Source: SG8-41 sp964521405 | Lineage (GTDB): Bacteria > Pseudomonadota > Gammaproteobacteria > Burkholderiales > SG8-41 | Assembly: GCA_964521405.1 (NCBI GenBank) | Contig: CAZFRR010000020.1 | Span: 3,100 to 67,099 of the forward strand | DNA: 64,000 nt | Direction of reading: 5' to 3' | Shown: piece after piece, positions 28,343 to 36,225 of the stretch | How positions within the stretch are numbered: the first letter of the stretch is position 1 | Layout of the letters: the number at the start of each line of letters is the position of its first letter | Program-made: the position numbers and the translations under genes | The notes under the pieces: model-generated | What the model was told of the DNA's origin: nothing | Databases searched by the model: none | Seen by the model: only the letters and a program-made list of their open reading frames with translations

Positions 28343-29532
28343 ACATGCTTGGCCGTTACGAGATCCTTGCCGAGCTCGGCAAGGGCGCGATGGGAGTCGT
28401 CTACCGCGCGAACGACCCCCTGCTCAGCCGGACGGTCGCCATCAAGACCGTCAACATGTCGACGGATGCGGACGAGAAAGAGGAGTACGAGGCGCGCTTC
28501 AACCAGGAAGCCCGGGCCGCGGGCGGGTTGAATCATCCCAACATCGTCACCATCCACGATATCGGCAGGAGCGGCAACGTCGCCTACATGGCGATGGAAT
28601 TTCTCGAAGGCAAGGAGTTGCGCTCGCTGATGAAGCCCGGCGAGCCGCTTGTCACCGCGCTCGCGCTCGAGATCGCGGCCCAGGTGGCGGAAGGCCTCGC
28701 CTACGCCCACCAGCACGGCGTCGTTCATCGCGACGTGAAGCCCGCCAACATCATGATCCTCGACAGCGGCATAGCGAAAATTACCGACTTCGGCATCGCG
28801 CGCATGCGCTCGGCCGAGGTGAAGACGCAGACCGGGATCGTGATGGGCTCGCCGCGCTACATGTCGCCGGAGCAGGTCGCAGGCAAGCGCGCCGAGCCGC
28901 GCTCTGACATCTTCTCGCTGGGCGTGATCTTCTACGAAATGCTCACCGGCAAGCCGGCATTCACCGGGGAGGACGTGACCTCGGTCATGTACCAGATCCT
29001 CAATCTCGTGCCGCCGCCGCCCAGCTCGATCAATCCGGAGGTCCCGGCGGTGCTGGATTTCATCGTCGCCAAGGCGCTCGCCAAGACCGCCGAGGACCGC
29101 TACCAGGATGCAGCCGAATTAGCCCGCGACCTGCGCGACAGCACAATACAGGTGTCTGCCACCACGCGGCCGTCCTCGATTGCGCGTCCGGCCGCGCAAC
29201 CGAGACTGAACCAGGAGGCGGCGCAGGCGCTGGCGCGCACGCTGCCCGGCGAGCGGCGTGACGATGGGACATTGGAAGTTTCGGGGCCCGCCCCGGCCCT
29301 GGGGTTGTCCAAGGCTTTCAACTCCCTCGACGCGACGATGAAGCTGGCCGCGTACACCGGCATGGCCGACGCGATGAAGGACGTCGCCGGCGCCAACAGC
29401 TCGGTCAAGGAGGCGCGGGCGATGGTGAGCGCGATGCGCAGGGGGCCGGGCTGGAGCACGCAGGACAAGCTCGTCTTCGCGGCGAGCATCACCGTTGCGA
29501 TCATCGTCGGGGCCATCATCGTCTTAACCTGA
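28333..29532 (+). CDS. Membrane-anchored Hanks-type Ser/Thr kinase
   Basis: A 399-residue kinase starting MEMNMLGRYEILAELGKGAMG. It has the glycine loop, the VAIK lysine, HRDVKPANI catalytic loop, DFGIAR metal loop and SPRYMSPEQ activation end. After about residue 270 a low-complexity linker leads to a C-terminal tail anchor (LVFAASITVAIIVGAIIVL). No PASTA or PEGA sensor is present. The ATG at 28333 lies inside the end of the cyclase-PEGA gene, so the two are translationally coupled and the sensor may be supplied by that partner. Confidence 0.93.
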   Translation: MEMNMLGRYEILAELGKGAMGVVYRANDPLLSRTVAIKTVNMSTDADEKEEYEARFNQEARAAGGLNHPNIVTIHDIGRSGNVAYMAMEFLEGKELRSLMKPGEPLVTALALEIAAQVAEGLAYAHQHGVVHRDVKPANIMILDSGIAKITDFGIARMRSAEVKTQTGIVMGSPRYMSPEQVAGKRAEPRSDIFSLGVIFYEMLTGKPAFTGEDVTSVMYQILNLVPPPPSSINPEVPAVLDFIVAKALAKTAEDRYQDAAELARDLRDSTIQVSATTRPSSIARPAAQPRLNQEAAQALARTLPGERRDDGTLEVSGPAPALGLSKAFNSLDATMKLAAYTGMADAMKDVAGANSSVKEARAMVSAMRRGPGWSTQDKLVFAASITVAIIVGAIIVLT

Positions 29533-29547
29533 CAGACCACCACCTCT

Positions 29548-29617
29548 CACCGCGGAGGACGCAGTGGACGCGGGGGAAGAGCAGATCGAATCACGATTCA
29601 CGAATCACGATTCACGC
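29548..29617. repeat. GGACGCAG words and AATCACG/ATTCACG array before the enolase-superfamily gene
   Basis: 29548-29580 carries ACCGCGGAGGACGCAGTGG words. 29589-29617 carries four AATCACG or ATTCACG heptamers. The array ends three bases before the TTG start of the next gene, leaving no recognisable ribosome binding site. Confidence 0.75.
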
Positions 29618-29619
29618 AC

Positions 29620-30729
29620 TTGAAGATAGTAAGCATCGAAGCCATCGCGATTGACATCCCGCTGACGAAGAACTTCGGCGGCAGCACCTATTCCGTTCTC
29701 AAGCGCTCCACCGTCATTACCCGCGTCCGGACCGACGAAGGGCTCACGAGCGAGGTCTACAACGGCGACAACCGCAGCCACGGTCGCGAGATCGTGCGCC
29801 TGATCCACGAAGCGCTCGCGCCGCGCGTGAAGGGCATGGACATCCTCGAGGTCGAGCGGGCATGGCAGGCCATGTTCGACCTCACTCACACCAGCGGCGA
29901 ACTGAAGATCCTGCTCGAAGCGATCGCGTGCGTGGACTGCGCGCTATGGGACCTCGTCGGAAAAGCGCGCGGGAAGAGCGTGCGCGACCTCCTCGGCGGC
30001 GACCGCGACCGCCTGCCCATCATCTCCATCGGCGGCTACTACCGGGAAGGCAAGACGCTCGCTGACATCGGGCGAGAGATGGAGCTGTATCGGGCCGCCG
30101 GTATGGCCGGCTGCAAGTTCAAGGTCGGGGGGCTCGCGCCGGCCGAGGATTTCAAGCGGGTCGAGGCCGCGCGCAAGGCGGCCGGGCCCGATTTCCTGCT
30201 GGTGGTGGACGCCAACCGCGGCTGGAACGTGCACGACGCGATCCGCTTCGCGCAACTCGTCGAGCCGCTCGACATCGGCTGGTTCGAGGAGCCGTGCCAC
30301 TGGTACGACGACGCGGCGCTGATGGCGCGCGTGCGCCAGGCGACCCGCATCCCCGTCACCGCCGGCCAGTGCGAGATCACCAGCCACGGCGTGCGCCGGC
30401 TGGTGGACGCGGGTGCGGTGGATTATGTGAACTTCGACGCCTCCGAAGGCGGCGGCGTCACCGACTGGCGCCGCGCGGCGGAGATCTGCCGCAGCGCCGG
30501 GGTGCGGATGGCGCACCACGAGGAATCCCAGATCTCCCGGCAACTGCTCGCCGGCGTGCCGCACGGCACCTACGTCGAGTGTTTCGCCGACCCCGAGCGC
30601 GACCCGGTGTGGCAGGCGATGTGGGCCAACCGCCCGGCGGTCAGGGACGGGATGATGGAAGTCGGAAGCGAGCCCGGCTTCGGCATCCAGCTCGACTGGA
30701 AGATGGTGGAGCGCTATCGCGTTGCCTGA
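29620..30729 (+). CDS. Mandelate racemase/muconate lactonizing-type enolase superfamily enzyme
   Basis: A 369-residue barrel enzyme that would abstract an alpha proton from a carboxylate (dehydratase or racemase). The catalytic KxK is in GCKFKVGG. Metal ligands are in VVDANRGW, WFEEPC and the following glutamate in GQCEIT. The DASEGGGVTDW and RMAHHEES segments match the Asp-His pair of the mandelate racemase subgroup. The substrate is unknown; acid-sugar dehydratase is plausible. The start is a TTG at 29620 directly after a repeat array. Confidence 0.88.
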   Translation: MKIVSIEAIAIDIPLTKNFGGSTYSVLKRSTVITRVRTDEGLTSEVYNGDNRSHGREIVRLIHEALAPRVKGMDILEVERAWQAMFDLTHTSGELKILLEAIACVDCALWDLVGKARGKSVRDLLGGDRDRLPIISIGGYYREGKTLADIGREMELYRAAGMAGCKFKVGGLAPAEDFKRVEAARKAAGPDFLLVVDANRGWNVHDAIRFAQLVEPLDIGWFEEPCHWYDDAALMARVRQATRIPVTAGQCEITSHGVRRLVDAGAVDYVNFDASEGGGVTDWRRAAEICRSAGVRMAHHEESQISRQLLAGVPHGTYVECFADPERDPVWQAMWANRPAVRDGMMEVGSEPGFGIQLDWKMVERYRVA

Positions 30730-30735
30730 TGCAAT

Positions 30736-31078
30736 AACCTCTCACCGCAGAGGACGCAGAGGACGCGGAGGAAAACAAGAACATAATGAGCCGCAGATAA
30801 ACGCAGATAGAACTCAAGAATCCTTCTGCCTTCTGCCTTCTGCCTTGTTATTTTTCGCCGCCGATGAACGCCGATAGACGCCGATAAGATCAAAAAACTT
30901 CAGCCACAGAGAACACAGAGGGCACAGAGAAAAAACAAGAAAGAATAGACAGGATTAACAAGATTTACAGGATTAACACTAACGGCAAAGTCTTTCTTAA
31001 CTCCTCATCCCTCATCCCTCCGCCCTGATCCCTGCGTTATTGAACCGCCGAGACGCCGAGAGATTCAAAGATCGAAAA
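30736..31078. repeat. Cluster of eight different short-word repeat arrays
   Basis: In 343 bases without a gene these arrays follow one another: GGACGCAGA (30741-30770), GCAGATAAAC (30791-30810), TTCTGCC (30823-30845), GCCGATGAAC (30859-30887), ACACAGAG (30902-30930), ACAGGATTA (30950-30977), TCATCCC (31005-31025) and CGCCGAGA (31044-31063). Each word is repeated two to four times and most occur elsewhere in the window as inverted pairs. Here mostly single arms are present. Confidence 0.85.
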
Positions 31079-31079
31079 A

Positions 31080-31298
31080 CTAAACGTTCATGCTAGGTGT
31101 GAGGGTGAAGACACGGGCGACCCGAGCGGCACCCTTCAAGTCACCACGCCGGAGCGCATCGCGCACATCGTCCAGCTTGTGCGCGTCGGCTACTGACAGA
31201 TAAGGCCCCCAGCCGCCTTCATCTTCGAGGAGTTCAACCTCGACTTCGGCGGCATACTTCCCCTCATGAACCAGCTTTTTGCGGCGCTTAGTGCTCAT
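31080..31298 (-). CDS. Small acidic/basic conserved-looking protein
   Basis: A 72-residue protein with a strong site GAGGAGA before its ATG. It starts with a basic stretch (STKRRKKLVHEGKY), followed by an acidic strand (VEVELLEDEGGWGPYLS) and a helix (DVRDALRRGDLKGAARVARV). The layout resembles small antitoxin-like or regulatory proteins that I recall from other proteobacteria, but no toxin partner is adjacent and I cannot assign a function. Confidence 0.75.
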   Translation of the reverse strand: MSTKRRKKLVHEGKYAAEVEVELLEDEGGWGPYLSVADAHKLDDVRDALRRGDLKGAARVARVFTLTPSMNV

Positions 31299-31352
31299 GG
31301 GCGTCTCCTCAGAAAATCATTCTCCCACAGCTTGGGGTCCGGGCCCTCGTCC

Positions 31353-31403
31353 CCGCGTGTTGAACAGCTACGGCTTCGCCTGTTCGAACACGCGGAGTTA
31401 AAC
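31353..31403. other. Imperfect 15-bp hairpin with one bulged base and adjacent GTTAAAC
   Basis: CCGCGTGTTGAACAG (31353-31367) pairs with CTGTTCGAACACGCGG (31380-31395) with one unpaired C. GTTAAAC follows at 31397-31403 (GTTTAAC on the minus strand). The shape recalls integron attC sites, but the second core site is missing. Confidence 0.5.
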
Positions 31404-31472
31404 CGGCGCACCGCGTCCGGATTTGACGGCGCTTGGCGGTCTTGGCGGTTCAGTTCCTGATCTTGTCTGGCC

Positions 31473-32279
31473 TTATTTTTTCGCCAGCGCGATATTGACC
31501 TCGTCGGGAAACGCCACACCATCGCCATCGGCGTAGGGCTGCAATTCCGTCCTGACCTGCCTGGCTAACGCAGCGCGCTGCCCCTCGCTTAATGCCGCAA
31601 GCGCGCCGGCCACGGGACTGCTGGAAAGATGCCCGATGACAAAGGTTTCGATGGCGGGCAAGCGTATGGTCATTGCCTGCGGACGAATCTGTATCGCATG
31701 GAAGCCGGCCTCGAGGAGCATGCGGTGCATTGCCTCGGCATCCGGCACCACCCTCGAGGCACGATACTTGCTGGCGACTTCCACGCCCGCGAATCGCTCC
31801 AGCGCGTCTCCCGCGGCAACGTTGTACGGGCTGGCTGATTTCCAGACGCTCAGCAGCGCGCGTCCGCCGGGGACGAGAACACGGTGCATTTCGCGTAATG
31901 CCGCGAGCCTGTCGGGAAAAAATTGCAGGCCTTGCTGGCACAGGACGGCGTCGAACGAAGCGTCCGGCAGTTCCATGGCCACCGCGCTGCCTTCGACCCA
32001 GTGGATGGCCGCACCCGGCGCGGGCGGCATGGCACGAGCGACGGCCAGCATCCCGGCATTGAAATCGAGCCCGGTGACCCGCCCAGTTGGTCCCACTTGA
32101 GCGGCCGCAAGGCGTGCAACCACCCCGGTGCCACACGCGAGATCCAGCACCCGCTCCCCCGGCTTCAATTCAGCAAGCCCGACGAGATCCGGCACCCACG
32201 GCCCCATGTACTGCGTCGCAAACCGCTCGTACAGCTCCGCGGCATTGCCGCTTACCTGGTATCCGGATTGACCGCTCAT
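31473..32279 (-). CDS. Class I SAM-dependent methyltransferase
   Basis: A 268-residue methyltransferase of the UbiE/Methyltransf_11 style. Motif I is VLDLACGTGVVARLA, followed by VTGLDFNAGML and LCQQGLQFFPDR. The ATG at 32279 (MSGQSGYQVSGNAAELYERF) is the natural start. An open frame continues 51 codons upstream through the GTTCCGG array as repeated Glu-Pro-Gly-Thr-Arg-Asn-Pro and is not part of the family. The substrate is unknown. Confidence 0.9.
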   Translation of the reverse strand: MSGQSGYQVSGNAAELYERFATQYMGPWVPDLVGLAELKPGERVLDLACGTGVVARLAAAQVGPTGRVTGLDFNAGMLAVARAMPPAPGAAIHWVEGSAVAMELPDASFDAVLCQQGLQFFPDRLAALREMHRVLVPGGRALLSVWKSASPYNVAAGDALERFAGVEVASKYRASRVVPDAEAMHRMLLEAGFHAIQIRPQAMTIRLPAIETFVIGHLSSSPVAGALAALSEGQRAALARQVRTELQPYADGDGVAFPDEVNIALAKK

Positions 32280-32285
32280 AATAAT

Positions 32286-32453
32286 GTTCCGAGTTCCGAG
32301 TTCCGAGTTCCGGGTTCCGGGTTCCGGGTTCCGGGTTCCGGGTTCCGGGTTCCGGGTTCCGGGTTCCGGGTTCCGGGTTCCGGGTTCAAAGGTCCAGGTT
32401 CCAGGTTCCAAGTTCCAAGTTCCAAGTTCCAAGTTCCAAGTTCCAAGTGTTAG
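32286..32453. repeat. 161-bp heptamer array GTTCCGA/GTTCCGG/GTTCCAA
   Basis: About 23 consecutive heptamers: three GTTCCGA (from 32286), eleven identical GTTCCGG (32307-32383), one GTTCAAA, two transitional units, then six GTTCCAA (32405-32446). There are no spacers, so it is not CRISPR. It ends 7 bases upstream of the methyltransferase start codon. Confidence 0.95.
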
Positions 32454-32459
32454 GTTTTG

Positions 32460-32640
32460 GTTCGCCGTTATCGGCGGTCATCGGCGGCAAAAAAAGCAAT
32501 GTTGAGTGTTAAATGTTGAGTTAACACCCAAGCCTACGTTCCACTCAAAATTCAACATTCAAAATTTAACACTGTAATCCTGGCGTCTTGGCGGTTAATT
32601 CTGTATTTGTTTCTCTCTGCGGCTCGGCGGTTCAGTACTT
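32460..32640. repeat. Further repeat arms between the methyltransferase and alcohol dehydrogenase genes
   Basis: GCCGTTATCGGCGGTCATCG (from 32463) is one arm of the GCCGATGAAC family. GTTGAGTGTTAAATGTTGAG (32503-32522) and its opposite CAACATTCAAAATTTAACA (32553-32571) form an inverted heptamer pair. Single arms GGCGTCTTGGCGG and CTGCGGCTCGGCGG follow to the dehydrogenase stop codon. Confidence 0.7.
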
Positions 32641-33690
32641 CTAGCTGACAATCAACGCCGCCCGCCCCGCGATCGCATTCTTTCGCAAGAGCTCGTGCAC
32701 CTGCTCCGCCTCCTCCAGCGGGAAGGTCCTGCCCACCACCGCCTTGATCTGCTTGTTCTTTACGATCTCCAGCGTGCGCGCGATCTCGGCGTTGTTCACA
32801 TAACGCGAGCCGTGGATCTCCAGGGCCTTCTGCATGAATTCGTGCGGGTCGACGGTGAACGACGGATCGGCTCCGAACACCGCCGCCGACCGGTTGCCGA
32901 TGATCACCATCCGGCCGCCGGGAGCGAGCGAGCCGAGGCAGGCCTGCAGCGTCTCCCTGGAAGCGACGATGTCGATCGCCGCATCCACGCCTCTCCCGCC
33001 GGTGACCGCTTTCACCTGCTTCACGATCTCGCCACGGCGCGCGTCGATGACCTCGTCGGCGCCCATCGACTTGGCGAGTTCCATCTTCTCCTCCCCAATC
33101 TCCGCGGCAATCACGCGCCCGCCGCACAGCCGCGCCATCTGCACCATGTGGATGCCGACGCCGCCCCCGGCCCCCATGATGAGGACGTTGTCTCCCGGGC
33201 TCACCTGCGCCTCCGCGTGACAGGCGTGGTAGGGCGTCGCGATCGCATCGCTCGCCACCGACGCCTCGAGGTCGGTCACTCCATCCGGGATCGGCACCAG
33301 GTTGCGCTCCGGCAACGCCACGAATTCCGCGTAGCCGCCGTCGCAGCTGCTGCCGACGTTGCCACGGAAGTTCTCGCACAGCGTCTCGCGCCCGCTGCGG
33401 CAATACCGGCAGTTGCCGCAGGTGAGGTAGAAATGGTTGGTCACCCGGCTCCCGACCTTGACGGTCCTTACCTCGGAACCCACCGCCACCACCTCCCCGG
33501 CGATTTCGTGGCCGGGAATGCGCGGGTAGGTCTTTATCCTCCCCGGGGTGGCGGACATGATCACGACCGTCAGCCCGGCGCCGCAGACGCGCACCTTGAC
33601 GAGCGCGTCGTTCGGCCCGATCTTCGGCACCGGCATGTCCTTCAGCTTCAACGGCGCGCCGAATTGCTCCAATACCATCGCTCGCATCAT
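32641..33690 (-). CDS. Zinc-dependent medium-chain alcohol dehydrogenase
   Basis: An MDR-family dehydrogenase of about 349 residues. It has the catalytic zinc histidine in GHEIAGEV, four structural-zinc cysteines (CGNCRYCRSGRETLC), and a nucleotide fold GAGGGVGIHMVQMA. Two tandem ATG codons (33690, 33687) follow GGAGGG; the second has better spacing. An upstream TTG at 33702 is unlikely. The substrate is unknown. It lies downstream of the hyf-like cluster on the same strand but is separated by a repeat element. Confidence 0.9.
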   Translation of the reverse strand: MMRAMVLEQFGAPLKLKDMPVPKIGPNDALVKVRVCGAGLTVVIMSATPGRIKTYPRIPGHEIAGEVVAVGSEVRTVKVGSRVTNHFYLTCGNCRYCRSGRETLCENFRGNVGSSCDGGYAEFVALPERNLVPIPDGVTDLEASVASDAIATPYHACHAEAQVSPGDNVLIMGAGGGVGIHMVQMARLCGGRVIAAEIGEEKMELAKSMGADEVIDARRGEIVKQVKAVTGGRGVDAAIDIVASRETLQACLGSLAPGGRMVIIGNRSAAVFGADPSFTVDPHEFMQKALEIHGSRYVNNAEIARTLEIVKNKQIKAVVGRTFPLEEAEQVHELLRKNAIAGRAALIVS

Positions 33691-33705
33691 TCCCTCCAAC
33701 AATAG

Positions 33706-33855
33706 ACAGGATTACAGAATCAATCGAATCCAATTCAAGATCAAAACCATTGGACAGGATTTACAGGATTAACAAGATTAAAACCAACACCAAAACCGAA
33801 ACTGTGATTTTGTTTTTGATTTAATCCTGTAAATCCTGTTAATCCTGTCTATTTC
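33706..33855. repeat. ACAGGATTA element, inverted arms, downstream of hyfI
   Basis: Left arms at 33706-33722 and 33750-33780 carry ATAGACAGGATT, ACAGGATTT and ACAGGATTA words. The right arm (33818-33855) carries the opposite words ending AATCCTGTCTATTTC. The arms surround a unique AT-rich centre. The right arm reaches the hyfI stop codon. Sister elements lie at 59258-59398 and 60395-60502. Confidence 0.85.
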
Positions 33856-34361
33856 TTAACGGCTATCGCCGTCAGTATGCCCTGCATGATCGCGAGCGGC
33901 GTCGGCGGGCAGCCCGGTACCGCGACGTCCACCGGGATCACGTTCGACACCCGCCCGCAGCTCGCGTAGCTCTCGCCGAAGATGCCGCCGGTTGAGCCGC
34001 AGTCGCCAATCGCCACCACCAGCTTCGGGTCGGGCGTAGCGTCGTAGGTGCGCTTCAACGCCACTTCCATGTGGCGCGACACCGGGCCCGTCACCAGCAG
34101 CATGTCGGCGTGCCGCGGGCTCGCGACGAACTTGATACCCAGGCCCTCGAGGTTGTAGTACGGATTGTTGCACATGTGGATTTCGAGCTCGCAACCATTG
34201 CACGAGCCCGCATCCACGTGGCGTATCGTCAGCGCGCCCGCGAAGCATTCCAGCACCTCCGCGCGCAGGCGCTCCGCCGTCACGCGCAGCGCCTCGTCGG
34301 GCTGCGGCGGCGCCTCGGTCTTGATGCCGGTGACGACGATCTGTTTCAGTAGTTGATACAT
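33849..34361 (-). CDS. hyfI: Hydrogenase-4/complex-I-like small subunit (NuoB/HyfI-like)
   Basis: A 170-residue iron-sulfur subunit related to NuoB and HycG/HyfI. All four ligands of the N2-type [4Fe-4S] cluster are present: C54 and C57 (SCNGCE), C121 (GDCGS) and C151 (PGCPPTP). It would sit on the cytoplasmic side against the large subunit and pass electrons toward the quinone or substrate site. It is the last gene of the hyfB-C-E-F-G-I-like cluster. The ferredoxin-like (NuoI/HyfH) subunit that normally feeds it is not encoded here. Confidence 0.9.
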   Translation of the reverse strand: MYQLLKQIVVTGIKTEAPPQPDEALRVTAERLRAEVLECFAGALTIRHVDAGSCNGCELEIHMCNNPYYNLEGLGIKFVASPRHADMLLVTGPVSRHMEVALKRTYDATPDPKLVVAIGDCGSTGGIFGESYASCGRVSNVIPVDVAVPGCPPTPLAIMQGILTAIAVKK

Positions 34362-34370
34362 AAAGGCAAT

Positions 34371-34527
34371 TTAACCGCCATGACGCCATGACGCCATGAC
34401 GCCAAAAAATAATAATTAAAAGAAAGAATAACTTCAGCGCTTCGTGCCGTGCACCACGCGGATAATAAAAACGATTTAATTCTATTTATCATTGTTTTCC
34501 TGGCGTCATGGCGTCATGGCGGTTCAT
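34371..34527. repeat. ATGACGCC element, inverted arms, in the hyfG-hyfI gap
   Basis: The left arm (34371-34404) has three ATGACGCC units after AACCGCC. The right arm (34498-34527) has the opposite words GGCGTCATGGCGTCATGGCG. The centre is AT-rich and unrelated. It fills the gap. Confidence 0.85.
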
Positions 34528-34533
34528 GTGTTT

Positions 34534-36153
34534 TTACAGGTCTTGCCCGCTGTAGGACAGATTGAAGGACTTGTTGATCAACGGGAAGTCGGGGACGATG
34601 TTGCCGATGACCGCATGCTCGAGCACCGGCCAGTTCTGCCAGGACGGATCGTGAGGGTGGCAGCGCCGGATGCGCCCGTCCGGCCCGGTCTCGAGCGCGA
34701 CCAGCACTTCGCCGCGCCAGCCTTCGACCCAGCCCACGCCGAACGCGCCCGCCGGCGGCGCCGGGACGTCCCCGGCCAGCTCGCCGAGCGGCATGCGGTC
34801 GAGGATCAGGCGCAGCAGCCGCAACGACTCGACTATCTCCTCGAAACGCACCGTCACCCGCGCGGCGACGTCGCCGTTGCGGTGCGTGGCCATGCGCACG
34901 TCGAGTTCGGGGTATGGGACGCTGGGATATTCGACGCGCAGGTCCCACGATTGCCCGCTCGCGCGCCCGGCGATACCGATCAGCCCGAGGCGCGCCGCCA
35001 GCTCGGGCGCGACGCGCCCGCAGTTGATGAAGCGGTCCTGCAGGCCGGCGTGCTCGTCGTAGATGGATTTGAGCAGCGCCACGGTGTCCTCCATCACGCC
35101 GATCTCCTGCCGGATGAGGGCCACGTTCCCGGGCGCGAGGTCGCACGCGACCCCGCCGGGCACGATGAGATCCATGAGATAGCGGTGGCCAAACGCCGAC
35201 TGGTTGGTCCGCAGCCACTCTTCCTTGAGCCGCATGAACTGGGCGAGGCCGAATGCCAGCGCGGCATCGTTGCCCAGGTAGCCGAGATCGCCGAGATGAT
35301 TCGCAATCCGCTCGCGCTCGAGCGCGAGCGCCCGCAGCCACAGGGCGCGCGGGGGCGGCGTCACGCCGGCAGCAGACTCCACCGCCATGGCATAGGCCCA
35401 GGCATAGGCCACGGTCGAGTCACCCGAGACCCGCCCGGCGAGTCTCGCGCCCTCGGCCAGCGTCAGGCTCTCGAAGCGTTTCTCGATGCCCTTGTGCTTG
35501 TAGCCGAGGCGCTCCTCCAGCCTCAGCACCGTCTCGCCCACGATGGAGAAACGGAAATGGCCGGGCTCGATGGTTCCGGCATGGACCGGGCCCACCGGTA
35601 TCTCATGCACGCCTTCTCCCTCAACTCTTACGAAGGGATAGTGGTCTGCCTCGGCGGGCCCGTGTTCCGGGTTCCCGGTTCCGGGTTTCGGGTTTGACGT
35701 TCCCGGTTTGAACTCGGAACTCGGAACTCGGAACTCGGAACTGACATCTTTTCTAAGTGGAAAGACGTCCGCCGGCCACGCGGCGTGGCGCAACCATTTG
35801 CGGCGGTCGTCGGAGCCGGCAGCGGAGAGGCCCAGCAAATCGAAAGTCGCGCGCTGCATGCGGTCAGCCGCGGGAAAAATAGCGCTGATATCGGGATATG
35901 ACTCGCCGGCGAGCGGAAGCGACAGCACGATGAGCCCCTCGCGCGCCACCAGCGCGGCGTGTGCGGCGAAACCTCGCCCCTTATTGCTTCCCTCTTCGCG
36001 CGCATCGGTCCCCCACAGCGCGGCCAGCCGCCCGCCCTGCTCCCTGACCTGGCGGCAAGTCTCCGCCCACTGCGCGGCATCAACCTCGGCGCGCCAGGCC
36101 GTTGCCGCTCCGGGAATCCGCGCAACTTCGATGCTGAGTCCGTCCAGCTTCAT
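34534..36153 (-). CDS. hyfG: Hydrogenase-like large subunit (NuoCD/HyfG-like) without Ni-Fe ligands
   Basis: A 539-residue NuoC-NuoD-type fusion. Residues 1-135 are NuoC/HycE-N-like; 170-539 are NuoD-like with GPVHAGTIEPGHFRF and GYKHKGIEKRFE. In true group 4 hydrogenases the first Ni-Fe site is CGxC; here residues 241-246 read RVSGDS. The second site DPCxxC reads DPSWQN (502-507). All four ligands are therefore gone, so it cannot be a conventional hydrogenase. Residues about 137-165 are encoded by an in-frame GTTCCGG-type array in the linker. It resembles energy-converting-hydrogenase-related (Ehr) complexes. Confidence 0.88.
   Translation of the reverse strand: MKLDGLSIEVARIPGAATAWRAEVDAAQWAETCRQVREQGGRLAALWGTDAREEGSNKGRGFAAHAALVAREGLIVLSLPLAGESYPDISAIFPAADRMQRATFDLLGLSAAGSDDRRKWLRHAAWPADVFPLRKDVSSEFRVPSSEFKPGTSNPKPGTGNPEHGPAEADHYPFVRVEGEGVHEIPVGPVHAGTIEPGHFRFSIVGETVLRLEERLGYKHKGIEKRFESLTLAEGARLAGRVSGDSTVAYAWAYAMAVESAAGVTPPPRALWLRALALERERIANHLGDLGYLGNDAALAFGLAQFMRLKEEWLRTNQSAFGHRYLMDLIVPGGVACDLAPGNVALIRQEIGVMEDTVALLKSIYDEHAGLQDRFINCGRVAPELAARLGLIGIAGRASGQSWDLRVEYPSVPYPELDVRMATHRNGDVAARVTVRFEEIVESLRLLRLILDRMPLGELAGDVPAPPAGAFGVGWVEGWRGEVLVALETGPDGRIRRCHPHDPSWQNWPVLEHAVIGNIVPDFPLINKSFNLSYSGQDL
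35663..35742. repeat. GTTCCGG-type heptamer array in frame inside the large-subunit gene
   Basis: GTTCCGG, GTTCCCG and GGGTTTC words (35663-35708) are followed by four GAACTCG words in the opposite sense (35710-35742). The arms are read as Ser-Ser-Glu-Phe and Lys-Pro-Gly-Thr-Ser-Asn-Pro segments. The total length keeps the frame between the two protein domains. Confidence 0.9.
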
Positions 36154-36181
36154 GTCGTCCGCGCCGTCAGGCGGGTGATCG

Positions 36182-36216
36182 CTTCATCATTCATCATTCA
36201 TCATTCATCATTCAAC
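36182..36216. repeat. TCATCAT heptamer array in the hyfF-hyfG gap
   Basis: About four TTCATCA units in one orientation between the hyfF stop and the hyfG start. It is the same word as 1575-1670, here as a single arm. Confidence 0.85.
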
Positions 36217-36225
36217 ACTCCGCGC

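Noticed and set aside
31353..31403. A complete integron attC site
   Set aside because: Only one GTTRRRY-type core is present and no integrase or cassette series is visible; kept only as a weak finding.
32280..32432. N-terminal extension of the methyltransferase
   Set aside because: The 51 upstream codons are only a translated GTTCCGG/GTTCCAA array; the family start is the ATG at 32279.
32286..32453. Possible CRISPR array
   Set aside because: Units are contiguous heptamers with no spacers, and no cas gene is in the window.
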